Assembly (NCBI RefSeq): GCF_021653995.1
Contig: NZ_JAJJOZ010000007.1
Coordinates: 1 to 64,000 of the forward strand
Length of the DNA stretch: 64,000 bases
Direction of reading: 5' to 3'
Source: Allopusillimonas lactea
Lineage (GTDB): Bacteria > Pseudomonadota > Gammaproteobacteria > Burkholderiales > Burkholderiaceae_B
Position numbers and translations under genes: made by a program. Positions 39,234 through 48,719 of the stretch are shown here, piece after piece. A model generated the notes under the pieces. The model saw nothing but the letters and a program-made list of their open reading frames with translations, searched no databases and was not told where the DNA came from. Position 1 is the stretch's first letter; each line of letters opens with the position of its first letter.

Positions 39234-39262
39234 TTTCTTGAATACACACAGGTTCTTGATCC

Positions 39263-40456
39263 ATGACTGATGGCGATTCCGCCTTTTATCTTGCGCCCGG
39301 TAGTTGGCTGGGCATGATCGGCGGCGGCCAGCTTGGCCGCATGTTCTGCCAAGCGGCGCAGAGCATGGGCTACAAGGTAGCCGTGCTCGACCCCGACGTG
39401 CACAGCCCGGCGGGGGCGGTGGCCGAACTATATATCCGCGCGGGCTATGACGACCCAGGCGGCCTGGCGCAGCTTTCCCAGCGCTGCCCCGCCATCAGCA
39501 CCGAATTCGAAAACGTGCCGGCCACCAGCCTGGATGTGCTGGCGCGTACAAGCAAGGTCAGCCCGGGAGCACATGCGGTCGCCGTCGCGCAGGATCGCAT
39601 CACCGAAAAGGCTTTCATTCAGAAAGCCGGCGTGCCTGTGGCGCCGCATGCGGCGATTCGCGCCGAGTCCGATCTCGCTGCCGCGCCTGTCACGCTCTAT
39701 CCCGGCATTCTCAAGGCTGCTCGCCTGGGCTACGACGGCAAGGGGCAGGCACGTGTGCGCAATCACGATGAAGCGCTGGCGGCCTTTCGCAGTTTCGGCG
39801 GCGTGCCCTGTGTGCTAGAGGCCATGCTGCCGCTGGCGAGCGAGCTGTCGGTCGTCATGGCGCGCGGCCACGATGGCCAGGTCGCGTTTTATCCGTGTGC
39901 GCGCAATGAACATCGCGATGGCATCCTGGCGGTATCCACCGTTGACGCCGGCCGTGCGGGCGAGGCGGGCGACGAGACGCTGGATGGCCGTGCTGCGCGT
40001 GCTGCTGTGGCGATCGCCGAGGCGTTGGGCTATGTCGGTGTCATGTGCGTAGAGTTCTTCGTGCTTCGGGACGGCTCGCTGGTGGCGAACGAAATCGCGC
40101 CCCGGCCGCACAACAGCGGGCACTACACCATGGATGCCTGTGCCTGCAGTCAATTCGAACAGCAGGCCCGGGTCATGGCTGGGCTGCCGCTGGGCGACAC
40201 CCGCTGCCTGGTGTCATCGGTGATGTTGAACATTCTGGGTGATGTATGGTTCGATCCCGCCACGGGGGCGCAGCGCGAACCCGACTGGCGTGCTGTGCTG
40301 GCCGTGCCGGGTGCGCGCCTGCATCTGTATGGCAAGGCTGAGGCGCGCCGAGGGCGCAAGATGGGCCACGTGAATATCGTTGGCGCTACGCTGGCCGAGG
40401 CCCAGGCGCGTACCGCCCGCGTGGCACAGGCCTTGGGCATTGCCTATCAGGCCTGA
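39263..40456 (+). CDS. purK: N5-carboxyaminoimidazole ribonucleotide synthase
   Basis: PurK uses ATP and bicarbonate to make N5-CAIR, the substrate of PurE. The 397-residue protein of the ATP-grasp fold begins with SWLGMIGGGQLGRMFCQAA. It has YDGKGQARV in the ATP-binding loop, and VNEIAPRPHNSGHYT is present as VANEIAPRPHNSGHYT. It follows purE by 29 bases. Confidence 0.97.
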   Translation: MTDGDSAFYLAPGSWLGMIGGGQLGRMFCQAAQSMGYKVAVLDPDVHSPAGAVAELYIRAGYDDPGGLAQLSQRCPAISTEFENVPATSLDVLARTSKVSPGAHAVAVAQDRITEKAFIQKAGVPVAPHAAIRAESDLAAAPVTLYPGILKAARLGYDGKGQARVRNHDEALAAFRSFGGVPCVLEAMLPLASELSVVMARGHDGQVAFYPCARNEHRDGILAVSTVDAGRAGEAGDETLDGRAARAAVAIAEALGYVGVMCVEFFVLRDGSLVANEIAPRPHNSGHYTMDACACSQFEQQARVMAGLPLGDTRCLVSSVMLNILGDVWFDPATGAQREPDWRAVLAVPGARLHLYGKAEARRGRKMGHVNIVGATLAEAQARTARVAQALGIAYQA

Positions 40457-40488
40457 GCGCGGCCCGCCGTTCGCAACAGAGACCTTCA

Positions 40489-41544
40489 ATGCCCTCACAC
40501 AACGCTAAATCCGACGCTGAGGCGGCCGACATGGCCGGCATGCTGGCCGAAGGCGCGCGGCGCCTCGCCCAGGGGCGTCTGGTGGCCTTTCCGACGGAAA
40601 CGGTTTACGGGCTGGGCGCTGATGCGGAAAACCCCGCTGCCATTGCCGCCATTTATGCGGCCAAGGGCAGGCCGTCGAATCACCCTGTGATCGTGCACGT
40701 TTCGCCTGAAGCCGATCTCTCTTACTGGGCCTCGTCCATTCCTGCCCAGGCGCGCGCGCTTATCCAAGCTTTCTGGCCCGGGCCTTTGACATTGATACTG
40801 CCGCGTGCCGCGCATGTGCCGGCGGCCGTCAGCGGCGGCCAGGACAGCGTGGGCCTGCGCTGTCCGTCGCATCCCGTGGCCCAGGCGCTGCTGCGTGAAT
40901 TCGCGCGGCTCAAACCCTCGGGGCAGGGTGGCGTGGCCGCCCCCTCGGCCAATAAATTCGGCCAGGTTTCGCCCACGCTCGCGGCGCACGTACGGGCTGA
41001 GTTCCCCGAACTGGACGACGAGGCGCTGTTGGTGCTGGAAGGTGGGCCATCGCGCGTGGGGATAGAGTCCACCATCGTTGATTTGTCGCGGCTGGGCCAA
41101 GGGATAGGCCCGGTTCTGCTGCGGCCGGGTGGCATCACGGCTGCACAGCTTGCCGAGGTGCTGGGCTGCGAGCCGATGCGGCCCGATGCCGCCGCGCCGC
41201 GGGTATCCGGCTCGCTCAAGGCGCATTATGCGCCGCGCACGCCGCTTTCCATCGTGACGCGCGAGGCCATTGAGCAAATGGCCCGGCGCGGCAGTGCGGG
41301 CCACGCAGTGGCAGTGGTGTTCGACTCGCCGCCTCAGGCGGGCGCACCCACCGCGGGCAAGCAGGCACTGTCGTGGCATGTGTGCCCGCGTGATCCGGAG
41401 ACCTATGCGCGCAATCTATATGCCATGCTGCGCGAGCTGGACGCGCAGGGCTATCGCCACATTTATCTGGAAGCGCCACCCAGGGATGAGGCGTGGCGAG
41501 CCGTCAACGACCGCATCGGGCGGGCCGCCGCTGCGTTTGACTGA
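40489..41544 (+). CDS. sua5: L-threonylcarbamoyladenylate synthase, Sua5 type
   Basis: Sua5 makes threonylcarbamoyl-AMP, the first step of t6A at position 37 of ANN-decoding tRNAs. The 351-residue protein has the YrdC domain (PTETVYGLGADAENPAAI, KGRPSNHPVIVHV, FWPGPLTLILPR) followed by the extra C-terminal Sua5 domain, beginning about residue 240 after GSLKAHYAPRTPL. It follows purK by 32 bases and is probably co-transcribed. Confidence 0.95.
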   Translation: MPSHNAKSDAEAADMAGMLAEGARRLAQGRLVAFPTETVYGLGADAENPAAIAAIYAAKGRPSNHPVIVHVSPEADLSYWASSIPAQARALIQAFWPGPLTLILPRAAHVPAAVSGGQDSVGLRCPSHPVAQALLREFARLKPSGQGGVAAPSANKFGQVSPTLAAHVRAEFPELDDEALLVLEGGPSRVGIESTIVDLSRLGQGIGPVLLRPGGITAAQLAEVLGCEPMRPDAAAPRVSGSLKAHYAPRTPLSIVTREAIEQMARRGSAGHAVAVVFDSPPQAGAPTAGKQALSWHVCPRDPETYARNLYAMLRELDAQGYRHIYLEAPPRDEAWRAVNDRIGRAAAAFD

Positions 41545-41703
41545 GCCGGGCGCCATAGGAATACAGCTGGCAGGCCGCTCGATTCAGCGGATAATGGCCA
41601 GGGCGCGATGTGCGGTAAGCCGTTGCCCATGGGGTGCCTGCGCGCGCCCCGCAGAGTATTGCTACACTGTTAGGTTTGCACAAACCCGGAAAACGGTAGC
41701 GCC

Positions 41704-42153
41704 ATGAAATATCAGGACTTCAAAGTCGGGATGGTAATCAAGCACGGGCCTGTGACTGTGGCCGAGGAAGAAATGATTTCCTTTGCCAAGTCCTATGATC
41801 CTCAGTGGTTCCACGTTGACGCCCCGCGTGCGCAGGAAAGCAGATGGGGCGGCTTGATCGCCAGCGGCTGGTTTACTTGCGGCCTGGCTATGCGCATGGC
41901 TGTAGAGTCTGTGCTCGAGGGGTCGGAGTCGTTTGGCTCGCCGGGGCTGGAAAAACTGCGCTGGCTCAAACCCGTGCGTGCCGGCGATGCGCTGCGGCTG
42001 GAGTCCAGGGTGGATTCGCTGCGCCGTTCTGAATCACGCACCGAGCTCGGCATCATGCGTTGGTCGTGGCTGGTGTACAACCAGCACGACGAGCAGGTGC
42101 TGGACGTTCAGGTGACCAGCATGTTCGACCTGGGCGGCGAACAGCCCGCCTGA
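41704..42153 (+). CDS. MaoC-family hot-dog dehydratase
   Basis: A single hot-dog domain protein of 149 residues. SYDPQWFHVDAPRAQ carries the Asp-His pair typical of R-specific enoyl-CoA hydratases, and WGGLIASGWFTCGLAMRM follows. Such proteins hydrate enoyl-CoA thioesters. The substrate is unknown. It is transcribed rightward after sua5 with a 159-base gap, in which no clear promoter was found, and converges with the membrane protein at 42223. Confidence 0.9.
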   Translation: MKYQDFKVGMVIKHGPVTVAEEEMISFAKSYDPQWFHVDAPRAQESRWGGLIASGWFTCGLAMRMAVESVLEGSESFGSPGLEKLRWLKPVRAGDALRLESRVDSLRRSESRTELGIMRWSWLVYNQHDEQVLDVQVTSMFDLGGEQPA

Positions 42154-42222
42154 GCCTGGCGGGCGCATGGCTGCTAGGCCGTCATTTGCCCGGCCGTGCG
42201 CCACGCCCCAGCGGCGCCGCGT

Positions 42223-43452
42223 TTAGCCAAAAAACCAATAACACACGGCAATCGACGCCAACACGCCGGCGAGGTCGGCGACCACGGCGCAGCCCACGGC
42301 GTGGCGTGCGCGCTGTATGCCGACTGCGCCAAAATACACCGCCAACACATAAAACGTGGTTTCTGTGCTGCCCTGTACGGTGGCAGCCATCAGGGCGGGA
42401 AAGCTATCCACCCCGTAGTGCTGCATGGTTTCGATGAGCAGGGCGCGCGCGGCGCTGCCCGAAAATGGCTTGACCAGCGCAGTGGGCAGGGCATCGACAA
42501 ACCGTGTATCCAGCCCCAGCGCGCTGACAGCCCAGCGCACTGCGTCCAGGAGGATGTCCAGCGCCCCGGAGGCACGCAGCACGCCGATGGCGCACAGCAT
42601 GGCGACCAGGTAGGGCAGCAGGTCGCGCGCAATATTGAACCCATCTTTGGCGCCTTCGATGAAACACTCGTAGACGGCCACCTTTTTGCGCGCGCCGGCA
42701 AGCAGAAACAGCATGATGATGCCGAACAGGGTGAGATTGCCCAACAGCGACGACATGGCGGCGACTGCGGCACTGCTGAGCGAGGCCAGCACGGCCATCA
42801 AGCCGCCCAGCACCAGCGCCAGGCCGCCCAGCCACGCCAGTACGACTGGGTCGTACAGCCGCAAGCGCTGCATGAAGGCGACTGCAAGCAGCCCCGCCAA
42901 TGTCGAGCAGGTGGTGGCCAGCAGAATTGGCAGGAACACCATGGCTGGGTCTGGCGCGCCTTGCTGGGCGCGGTACATGAAAATGGTGACCGGCAACAGC
43001 GTCAGCGACGAAGAGTTGAGCACCAGGAACAGAATTTGCGCATTGGTGGCGGTCTTGGGGTCGGGGTTGAGGGTTTGCAGCTCGCGCATGGCGCGCAGGC
43101 CTATCGGGGTGGCTGCATTGTCCAGACCCAGCCCGTTGGCAGCGAAGTTCAGCGTGATCAGGCCCAGTGCGGGGTGGCCGCGCGGCACCCCCGGCATCAG
43201 ACGGGCGAACAGCGGCGCCAGGATGCGGCCGAGGCGTTCCACCAACCCAGCTGCTTCGGCGATGCGCAGAAACCCAAGCCAGAGGGTCAGCGTGCCGAAC
43301 AACAGGATCATTACCTGAACCGACAGTTCGGCCATTTCGAACAGGCCCTGGACCAGGCGTGCGAAAACCTCGCCGTCGTGCAGGATGATCCACTGATATA
43401 GCCCCGCCAGCGAGGCGACAATGAAAAAGGCGAGCCAGAGCGTATTGAGCAT
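42223..43452 (-). CDS. nucleoside-recognition (SpmA/SpmB-like) membrane protein
   Basis: An inner-membrane protein of 409 residues with about ten hydrophobic segments, formed by fused SpmA-like and SpmB-like gate domains. LGLITLNFAANGLGLDNAATPIG and VVFLPI-like segments with FFGAVGIQRARHA near the end are typical. The family is linked to nucleoside or small-molecule transport, but no substrate is proven here. The start is uncertain. ATG at 43452 gives MLNTLWLAFF, which begins the first membrane segment. ATGs at 43482 and 43563 are alternatives, and none has a good ribosome binding site. Confidence 0.85.
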   Translation of the reverse strand: MLNTLWLAFFIVASLAGLYQWIILHDGEVFARLVQGLFEMAELSVQVMILLFGTLTLWLGFLRIAEAAGLVERLGRILAPLFARLMPGVPRGHPALGLITLNFAANGLGLDNAATPIGLRAMRELQTLNPDPKTATNAQILFLVLNSSSLTLLPVTIFMYRAQQGAPDPAMVFLPILLATTCSTLAGLLAVAFMQRLRLYDPVVLAWLGGLALVLGGLMAVLASLSSAAVAAMSSLLGNLTLFGIIMLFLLAGARKKVAVYECFIEGAKDGFNIARDLLPYLVAMLCAIGVLRASGALDILLDAVRWAVSALGLDTRFVDALPTALVKPFSGSAARALLIETMQHYGVDSFPALMAATVQGSTETTFYVLAVYFGAVGIQRARHAVGCAVVADLAGVLASIAVCYWFFG

Positions 43453-43640
43453 GAGCGGTGGATGATGGGCGGAGCGCTTCATCGCAAAGCGCAAGGTGCG
43501 GCGGTATCCCGCCCCGCATGCTGCCAAGGCAGGAAGGAAGGCTTGATTGTCGCAGACAATCATGGGTGGCGTCTGCAGGTTCGCGCGGGCTGGGGATTCC
43601 GTGGATAATGAATATATCCGACGTTCGTTTCGAGGGCATT

Positions 43641-45857
43641 ATGGATTGGAGAGCTTGGCGCAGGCGCTGGTTGACTGAACCCTTGTATCGCATGGGCCGC
43701 AAAGCCATGCCGACGCTATCGCCCACAGAACAAGCTGCTATTGATGCCGGTGATGTCTGGTGGGATGCGCAGTTGTTCTCGGGTGCGCCCGATTGGCACG
43801 CCATGCTCGATCTCCCGCCCGTGAGCCTCACCGAAGAAGAGCAGGCCTTCATGGATGGCCCGGTGGCGCAGGTGTGCCGGATGCTGGATGACTGGCGTAT
43901 CACGTGGCACGACGCCGATCTGCCGCCGGAGGCCTGGGGCTTTCTGAAGGCGCACGGCTTCTTTGGCATGATCATTCCCAAAGAATACGGCGGCCTGGGT
44001 TTTTCGCCCTACGCGCATTCCGAAGTGGTGCGCCAGATCTCCGTGCGCTCGGTCACTGCCGCAGTCACCGTGATGGTGCCCAATTCGCTGGGCCCGGGCG
44101 AGCTGTTGATGCAGTTCGGCACCGACGCGCAGCGCAGGCACTGGTTGCCGCGCCTGGCCAGCGGCCAGGAAATCCCGTGCTTCGGCCTCACCAGCCCCGA
44201 GGCCGGCTCCGACGCCGCATCCATGGTGGATACCGGGGTTGTGTGCCGCAGGTTGGTGGATGGCGTCGATCAGCTCGGCATCCTGCTGAACTGGCGCAAA
44301 CGCTACATTACGCTGGCGCCGGTTGCAACGGTGCTGGGGCTCGCTTTCAAGCTGCTTGATCCCGACCATCTGCTGGGCCCCGACGACGCCCCAGGTATTT
44401 CCGTGGCACTGGTGCCTACCAACCTGCCTGGCGTCACGATCGGCCGGCGCCACCTGCCGGCCATGCAGTCTTTCCAGAACGGTCCCACCGAAGGTCATGA
44501 TGTGTTCGTACCCATCGACGCGCTGATCGGCGGGCCGGCACAGGCCGGCAAGGGCTGGCAAATGCTTATGAGCGCCCTGGCGGCCGGGCGCGGCATCTCA
44601 CTGCCATCGCTGTCGGCGGCGGCTTGCGTGTTTGCCGCCCATACCGCGGGTGCCTACGCCCGCGTGCGCACGCAGTTCGGCATTCCCATCGGCAAGTTCG
44701 AGGGCGTTCAAGAAAAACTCGGCCATCTGGCAGCCAATGCTTATCTGGTCGAGGCCGCCCGGCGCTTTACCTGCGCCGGCCTGGCCACAGGCATCAAGCC
44801 TGCTGTGGTGTCCGCCATCATGAAGCTGCATGCCACTGAACGCATGCGCCAGTCTGTCAACGATGCCATGGATATCCATGCCGGCAAGGCGGTGATCGAC
44901 GGCCCCAGCAATTACCTGGGGGGCTTGTACCGCGCGTTGCCTGTCGCCATTACTGTCGAGGGCGCCAACATCCTTACGCGCAACCTCATTGTGTTCGGGC
45001 AGGGGGCGATCCGCGCCCATCCCTATTTGATGCAAGAAATCGCGGCTCTCAACGACATCGATGAAGCGCGCGGTGAAGACGTCTTCGATGCAGTCATCTG
45101 GCGTCATCTGGCGCACAGCGCCCGTAATACGCTGCGCGCGGTCGGCACTGGCTGGACGGCCGGGCATTTCGCCTTCGCCCCCTCCGGGGTGGGCGCAGCG
45201 GCACCTTATTATCGCGGCTTGGCGCGCTGGACGGCCGCCTTCTCGCTGGTGTCTGAAGTAGCCTTGCTGACGCTGGGCGGCAGCCTCAAGCGCAAAGAAA
45301 TGCTGTCTGCGCGCCTGGGCGACATTCTGGCCGAGCTGTTTCTGATTTCCGCCGTGCTCAAGCGCTGGCACGACGAAGGCAACCACGATGCCGACTTGCC
45401 TCTGGTGCGTCAGTGCACGTTGCAAGGCTTCTACGCGATTGACAGGCGCATGGACGAGCTGCTCGCCAACCTGCCGTCGCGCCCCGCGGCTTGGCTGCTG
45501 CGCATCTTGCTGCTGCCGCCCTGGTCGCGTGCCAAGCGGCCGACCGACGACACCACTGCGGCCTGCGCGCAGATCCTGCTTGAACCCTCCACTGCACGCG
45601 ACCGTCTGGTGGGCGCCGTCTGGGAAGGGCATGACAGCGCCAGTGTCGAGCTGCTGGAGCGTGCCTTTGAACTGATGGTAGATGTGCGCCCCTTGCAGGA
45701 TCGCCTGCGAGAGGCAGGCCTGTCCGATTGGCGGAAGGCCCGCGCGCATGGCGCCATCACCGAAGAGCAGGCGCACATGCTGGAGGCGGCCGAAGCAGCG
45801 GTTGCGGCGGTCATCGAGGTGGATGATTTCGACCCCGAAGCCTTGAAGCGGCCGTAG
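43641..45857 (+). CDS. fadE: FadE-like acyl-CoA dehydrogenase
   Basis: A flavin acyl-CoA dehydrogenase of 738 residues, expected to start fatty-acid beta-oxidation. It matches E. coli FadE over TLSPTEQAAIDAGDVWW, EEQAFMDGPV, NSLGPGELLMQFGTDAQ and CFGLTSPEAGSDA, with the large FadE C-terminal domain. E. coli FadE has an extra 75 or so N-terminal residues with two membrane segments. Here they are absent, and MDWRAWRRRWLTEPLYRMGRKAMP is only amphipathic. The ATG at 43641 follows GAGGG. The ATG at 43608 is an alternative and would add no membrane segment. Confidence 0.9.
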   Translation: MDWRAWRRRWLTEPLYRMGRKAMPTLSPTEQAAIDAGDVWWDAQLFSGAPDWHAMLDLPPVSLTEEEQAFMDGPVAQVCRMLDDWRITWHDADLPPEAWGFLKAHGFFGMIIPKEYGGLGFSPYAHSEVVRQISVRSVTAAVTVMVPNSLGPGELLMQFGTDAQRRHWLPRLASGQEIPCFGLTSPEAGSDAASMVDTGVVCRRLVDGVDQLGILLNWRKRYITLAPVATVLGLAFKLLDPDHLLGPDDAPGISVALVPTNLPGVTIGRRHLPAMQSFQNGPTEGHDVFVPIDALIGGPAQAGKGWQMLMSALAAGRGISLPSLSAAACVFAAHTAGAYARVRTQFGIPIGKFEGVQEKLGHLAANAYLVEAARRFTCAGLATGIKPAVVSAIMKLHATERMRQSVNDAMDIHAGKAVIDGPSNYLGGLYRALPVAITVEGANILTRNLIVFGQGAIRAHPYLMQEIAALNDIDEARGEDVFDAVIWRHLAHSARNTLRAVGTGWTAGHFAFAPSGVGAAAPYYRGLARWTAAFSLVSEVALLTLGGSLKRKEMLSARLGDILAELFLISAVLKRWHDEGNHDADLPLVRQCTLQGFYAIDRRMDELLANLPSRPAAWLLRILLLPPWSRAKRPTDDTTAACAQILLEPSTARDRLVGAVWEGHDSASVELLERAFELMVDVRPLQDRLREAGLSDWRKARAHGAITEEQAHMLEAAEAAVAAVIEVDDFDPEALKRP

Positions 45858-45958
45858 GCCTAGGCCTACGCTTAGGCGCCGGCGTACGGCCCGGCAGGCG
45901 GTGGGCGCCCGCAATCGCAGCGCGGGCAGGCCCGGTGTTGCGGGCCGTGTGCATCCGC

Positions 45959-46354
45959 TCAGTCGTTGCGGCCCTTGCGCTGGATCAGCTCGATCTTGTA
46001 GCCGTCGGGGTCTTCCACGAATGCGATCACCGTGGTGCCATGTTTCATGGGGCCCGCTTCGCGCACGACATTGCCGCCTTTTTCTTTGATGCGCGCACAG
46101 GCGTCATAGGCATTGTCTACCTCAAGGGCGATATGGCCGTATCCCGAGCCCAGGTCGTAGCTGTCTGTATCCCAGTTATGGGTCAGCTCGATGACCGCGC
46201 CGTGTTCTTCGTCCTGGTAGCCCACAAAGGCGAGTGTGAACTTGCCGTCGGGGTAGTCTTTGCGGCGCAGCAGGCGCATGCCCAGCACATCGGTGTAAAA
46301 AGCCAGCGAGCGGTCGAGGTTGCCCACGCGCAGCATGGTGTGAAGTAAGCGCAT
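45959..46354 (-). CDS. gloA: lactoylglutathione lyase (glyoxalase I)
   Basis: GloA turns the hemithioacetal of methylglyoxal and glutathione into lactoylglutathione. The 131-residue protein shows MRLLHTMLRVGNLDRSLAFY, RKDYPDGKFTLAFVGY, VIELTHNWDTDSYDLG and HIALEV, with the metal ligands His6, Glu57-type, His75-type and a Glu in VEDPDGYKIELIQ. It is the last gene of the glyQ-to-gloA leftward run and converges with fadE. Confidence 0.96.
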   Translation of the reverse strand: MRLLHTMLRVGNLDRSLAFYTDVLGMRLLRRKDYPDGKFTLAFVGYQDEEHGAVIELTHNWDTDSYDLGSGYGHIALEVDNAYDACARIKEKGGNVVREAGPMKHGTTVIAFVEDPDGYKIELIQRKGRND

Positions 46355-46448
46355 TGAATGCTCTCCTGATAAAACGTTATGAAGAACGAGAGCAGTGTAT
46401 CAGGCTGGGTCAATTGACAGTGGCTGCGACTCGGACTTGCTCGGCCGA

Positions 46449-47459
46449 TCAAATCAAGGGGAGCGACCCTGGATCGTGCTGGCGCAGCACGTCGCGCGAT
46501 TTCTCGAAGCCGGGCAGGATGATGCCGACTTCGCGCCAAAAGGCAGGGCTGTGGTTGAGGTGGCGCAGGTGGGCAACTTCGTGGGCGATGACGTAGTCGA
46601 TGACGTCGTGGCTGAAGTGAATCAGCCGCCAGTTGAGCATGATGTTGCCGTCGCTGCTGCATGAGCCCCAGCGTGTGGCGGCGGAGGACAGGCGCCATTT
46701 GCGGATGGCCAGGCCGTTGGTTTCAAGGAAATGTTGCAGGCGTGGGCCGAACCAGGTGCGCGCCTGGTGTTGCAGCCAGGCATGAGCGCTGTCGCGCACG
46801 CGGGATTGGTCTGCACCCGCGGGCAGCGGCAATGTCAGGGTGTCGCCCGCTTGCGGCAGGAAGGGGCTGCCACTGAAGTCGGCGGTGCGGCGGGCGCCGT
46901 CCAGTTGGAGCACAATACGGGCGCCCAGGTAGGGCAGGGTGCCGCCGTGCAGCCATTGGGTGTCGGCGGTGGCAAGCTGCGCTTTGCGTTGATGGCGGAT
47001 GCGCAGCTTGCCGATGATCCAGCGCGATTTTTCGATGACAGCGGCATCCACTTGGGCCAGTGTGACCCAATTGGGCGCGATGACCTGCAGGCCGCTGTCG
47101 TCCACCGTAAGCCCGATGCTTTTGCGGCGCGAGCGGCGCAGCACAAAGCCAATCGTTTGTTCGGGGGTGGCGACTTCGCGCCAGCGCGCATTCATGGGCA
47201 GGCTGGCGGGTTGCGGCGTGGGCACTGCCAACCCTGGCGTTGTTGGGCGCGAAGGTGTTTTGACGGGAGGCGTAGCACGGGGCGGCGTGGGTGGGCCGCC
47301 CGGCGAGGCGTGCAGGCCCCGGGCTCCACGCGGCGGCAGCCGATAGGGCGAGGGAGACAGGGGCGGGGCCGCCTGCTCCGGCTCGATGGTTTCGCGCTGG
47401 CCTGCGCCAGCCGGCGCGCTCAGTGCGCCGAAAAGATCCAGTTGCTCATGTGCGTTCAT
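46449..47459 (-). CDS. YgjP-like M48-type metallopeptidase
   Basis: A protein of 336 residues ending in a DUF45/YgjP-like zinc-protease domain: RWGSCSSDGNIMLNWRLIHF then IAHEVAHLRHLNHSPAFW, which carries the HExxH metal site. Residues 1-95 are a low-complexity proline- and threonine-rich extension absent from typical 160-250-residue relatives. An inner ATG at residue 89 (MNARWREVATPEQ) could be the real start. As annotated it overlaps the plsC-like gene by 14 bases. No signal peptide. Substrate unknown. Confidence 0.85.
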   Translation of the reverse strand: MNAHEQLDLFGALSAPAGAGQRETIEPEQAAPPLSPSPYRLPPRGARGLHASPGGPPTPPRATPPVKTPSRPTTPGLAVPTPQPASLPMNARWREVATPEQTIGFVLRRSRRKSIGLTVDDSGLQVIAPNWVTLAQVDAAVIEKSRWIIGKLRIRHQRKAQLATADTQWLHGGTLPYLGARIVLQLDGARRTADFSGSPFLPQAGDTLTLPLPAGADQSRVRDSAHAWLQHQARTWFGPRLQHFLETNGLAIRKWRLSSAATRWGSCSSDGNIMLNWRLIHFSHDVIDYVIAHEVAHLRHLNHSPAFWREVGIILPGFEKSRDVLRQHDPGSLPLI

Positions 47460-48177
47460 AACGCTCGGGGTTGAGCACCCGCATTTCGCCTTCGATCCAG
47501 CCTTTCACCTTTTCGTTGAACTCGTCGGCCGTCAAACCGTCGGGATGGATCAAGGGGCCGAAAGAAATGGTGACGACGCCCGGCTTCTTGAGAAAGGCCC
47601 GGCGCGGCCATAATTCGCCGGCATTATGCGCAACGGGGATTACCGGGGTGCCCGTTCGTGTGGCCAGCAGCGCGCCCCCCAACTTATACCGGCCTGTTTT
47701 GCCCGGGGCGATGCGGGTGCCCTCGGGGAACAGAACAGGCCAGCGGCCGGCCCGGATGCGGTCCCCCCCGATACGGATGACTTGCTCGAAGGCATCGCGC
47801 CCCTTGGCGCGGTTGATGGGGATCATGCGCAACAGCGCCAGGCCCCAGCCAAAGAAGGGCACCAGGTGCAGTTCTCTCTTGTACACAAAGCACACTTCGC
47901 GCGGCATCATGGCAGGGAAAAACAAGGTTTCCCAGGCTGACTGATGCTTGGACAGAATAATGGCCGGGCCATCGGGCAGGTTTTCCCAGCCCTTGACCCG
48001 CCAGCGTATGCCCAGGATAAAGCGGGCGCCCCACAGCGCCAGGCGAGGCCAGCCTGCGGTAAGGCGGTAGCGCCACCGCAGCGGTAGCGGCGCCCACAGC
48101 ACACAGGCGATGGCATAGGGGATGACGGTGATGATCAGGAAGGCCTGATAAAGTACTGCGCGCAGGATGCCGATCAT
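47446..48177 (-). CDS. plsC: 1-acyl-sn-glycerol-3-phosphate acyltransferase
   Basis: An inner-membrane enzyme that adds the second acyl chain in phospholipid synthesis. The 243-residue protein has an N-terminal hydrophobic segment (MIGILRAVLYQAFLIITVIPYA), the catalytic motif as LSKHQSAWET (HQxxxE, for the usual HxxxxD), and the FPEGTRIAPG binding motif. Start ATG at 48177 overlaps the gmhB stop by four bases. A lyso-ornithine or other lysophospholipid acyltransferase cannot be excluded. Confidence 0.92.
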   Translation of the reverse strand: MIGILRAVLYQAFLIITVIPYAIACVLWAPLPLRWRYRLTAGWPRLALWGARFILGIRWRVKGWENLPDGPAIILSKHQSAWETLFFPAMMPREVCFVYKRELHLVPFFGWGLALLRMIPINRAKGRDAFEQVIRIGGDRIRAGRWPVLFPEGTRIAPGKTGRYKLGGALLATRTGTPVIPVAHNAGELWPRRAFLKKPGVVTISFGPLIHPDGLTADEFNEKVKGWIEGEMRVLNPERYERT

Positions 48178-48719
48178 GATGCCTCGCCATCCAGCCAGGC
48201 ATCGACCACAGCCGCCAGGTTTTTGCCAACGTGGGTGCCGGCCGGTAGTTTGCCTTGAGCCTGGGTTTTGGCGCCCTTGCCGGTAAGCACCAGCCAAGGC
48301 GTGCAGCCTAAGGCTGCGGCGGCTTGCAGGTCGCGCAGTGAATCGCCCACGGCCGGGACGCCGGCCAGGTTGATTTCGTAGCGGTGGCTGATGTCTTCGA
48401 ACAAGCCCGATTTCGGCTTACGGCAGGCGCAGCCGTCGTCGGGCCCGTGCGGGCACACGAAGATGGCGTCGATGGTGCCGCCGGCCATGGCAACTTCGCG
48501 CCGCATCTTGGCATGGATGGCGTTGAGCGTATCCATGCTGAACAGGCCGCGGGCAATGCCAGACTGGTTGCTGGCGACAACCACGCGCCAGCCCGCATTG
48601 GTCAGGCGTGCGATGGCCTCGAGGCTGCCGGGCACGGGTATCCATTCGTCCGGGCTTTTGATGAAGGCGTCGCTGTCTTCATTGATGACGCCGTCGCGGT
48701 CAAGGATGGCGAGCTTCAC
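48174..48719 (-). CDS. gmhB: D-glycero-beta-D-manno-heptose 1,7-bisphosphate 7-phosphatase
   Basis: GmhB removes a phosphate in the path to the ADP-heptose of LPS inner core. The 181-residue HAD-fold protein begins MKLAILDRDGVINED (catalytic Asp8 and Asp10-type), with SNQSGIARG, the zinc loop CPHGPDDGCACRKPKSG and AVGDSLRDLQAA. The start overlaps the glyS stop by four bases. Placement with glyQS and plsC is usual in this group. Confidence 0.95.
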   Translation of the reverse strand: MKLAILDRDGVINEDSDAFIKSPDEWIPVPGSLEAIARLTNAGWRVVVASNQSGIARGLFSMDTLNAIHAKMRREVAMAGGTIDAIFVCPHGPDDGCACRKPKSGLFEDISHRYEINLAGVPAVGDSLRDLQAAAALGCTPWLVLTGKGAKTQAQGKLPAGTHVGKNLAAVVDAWLDGEAS

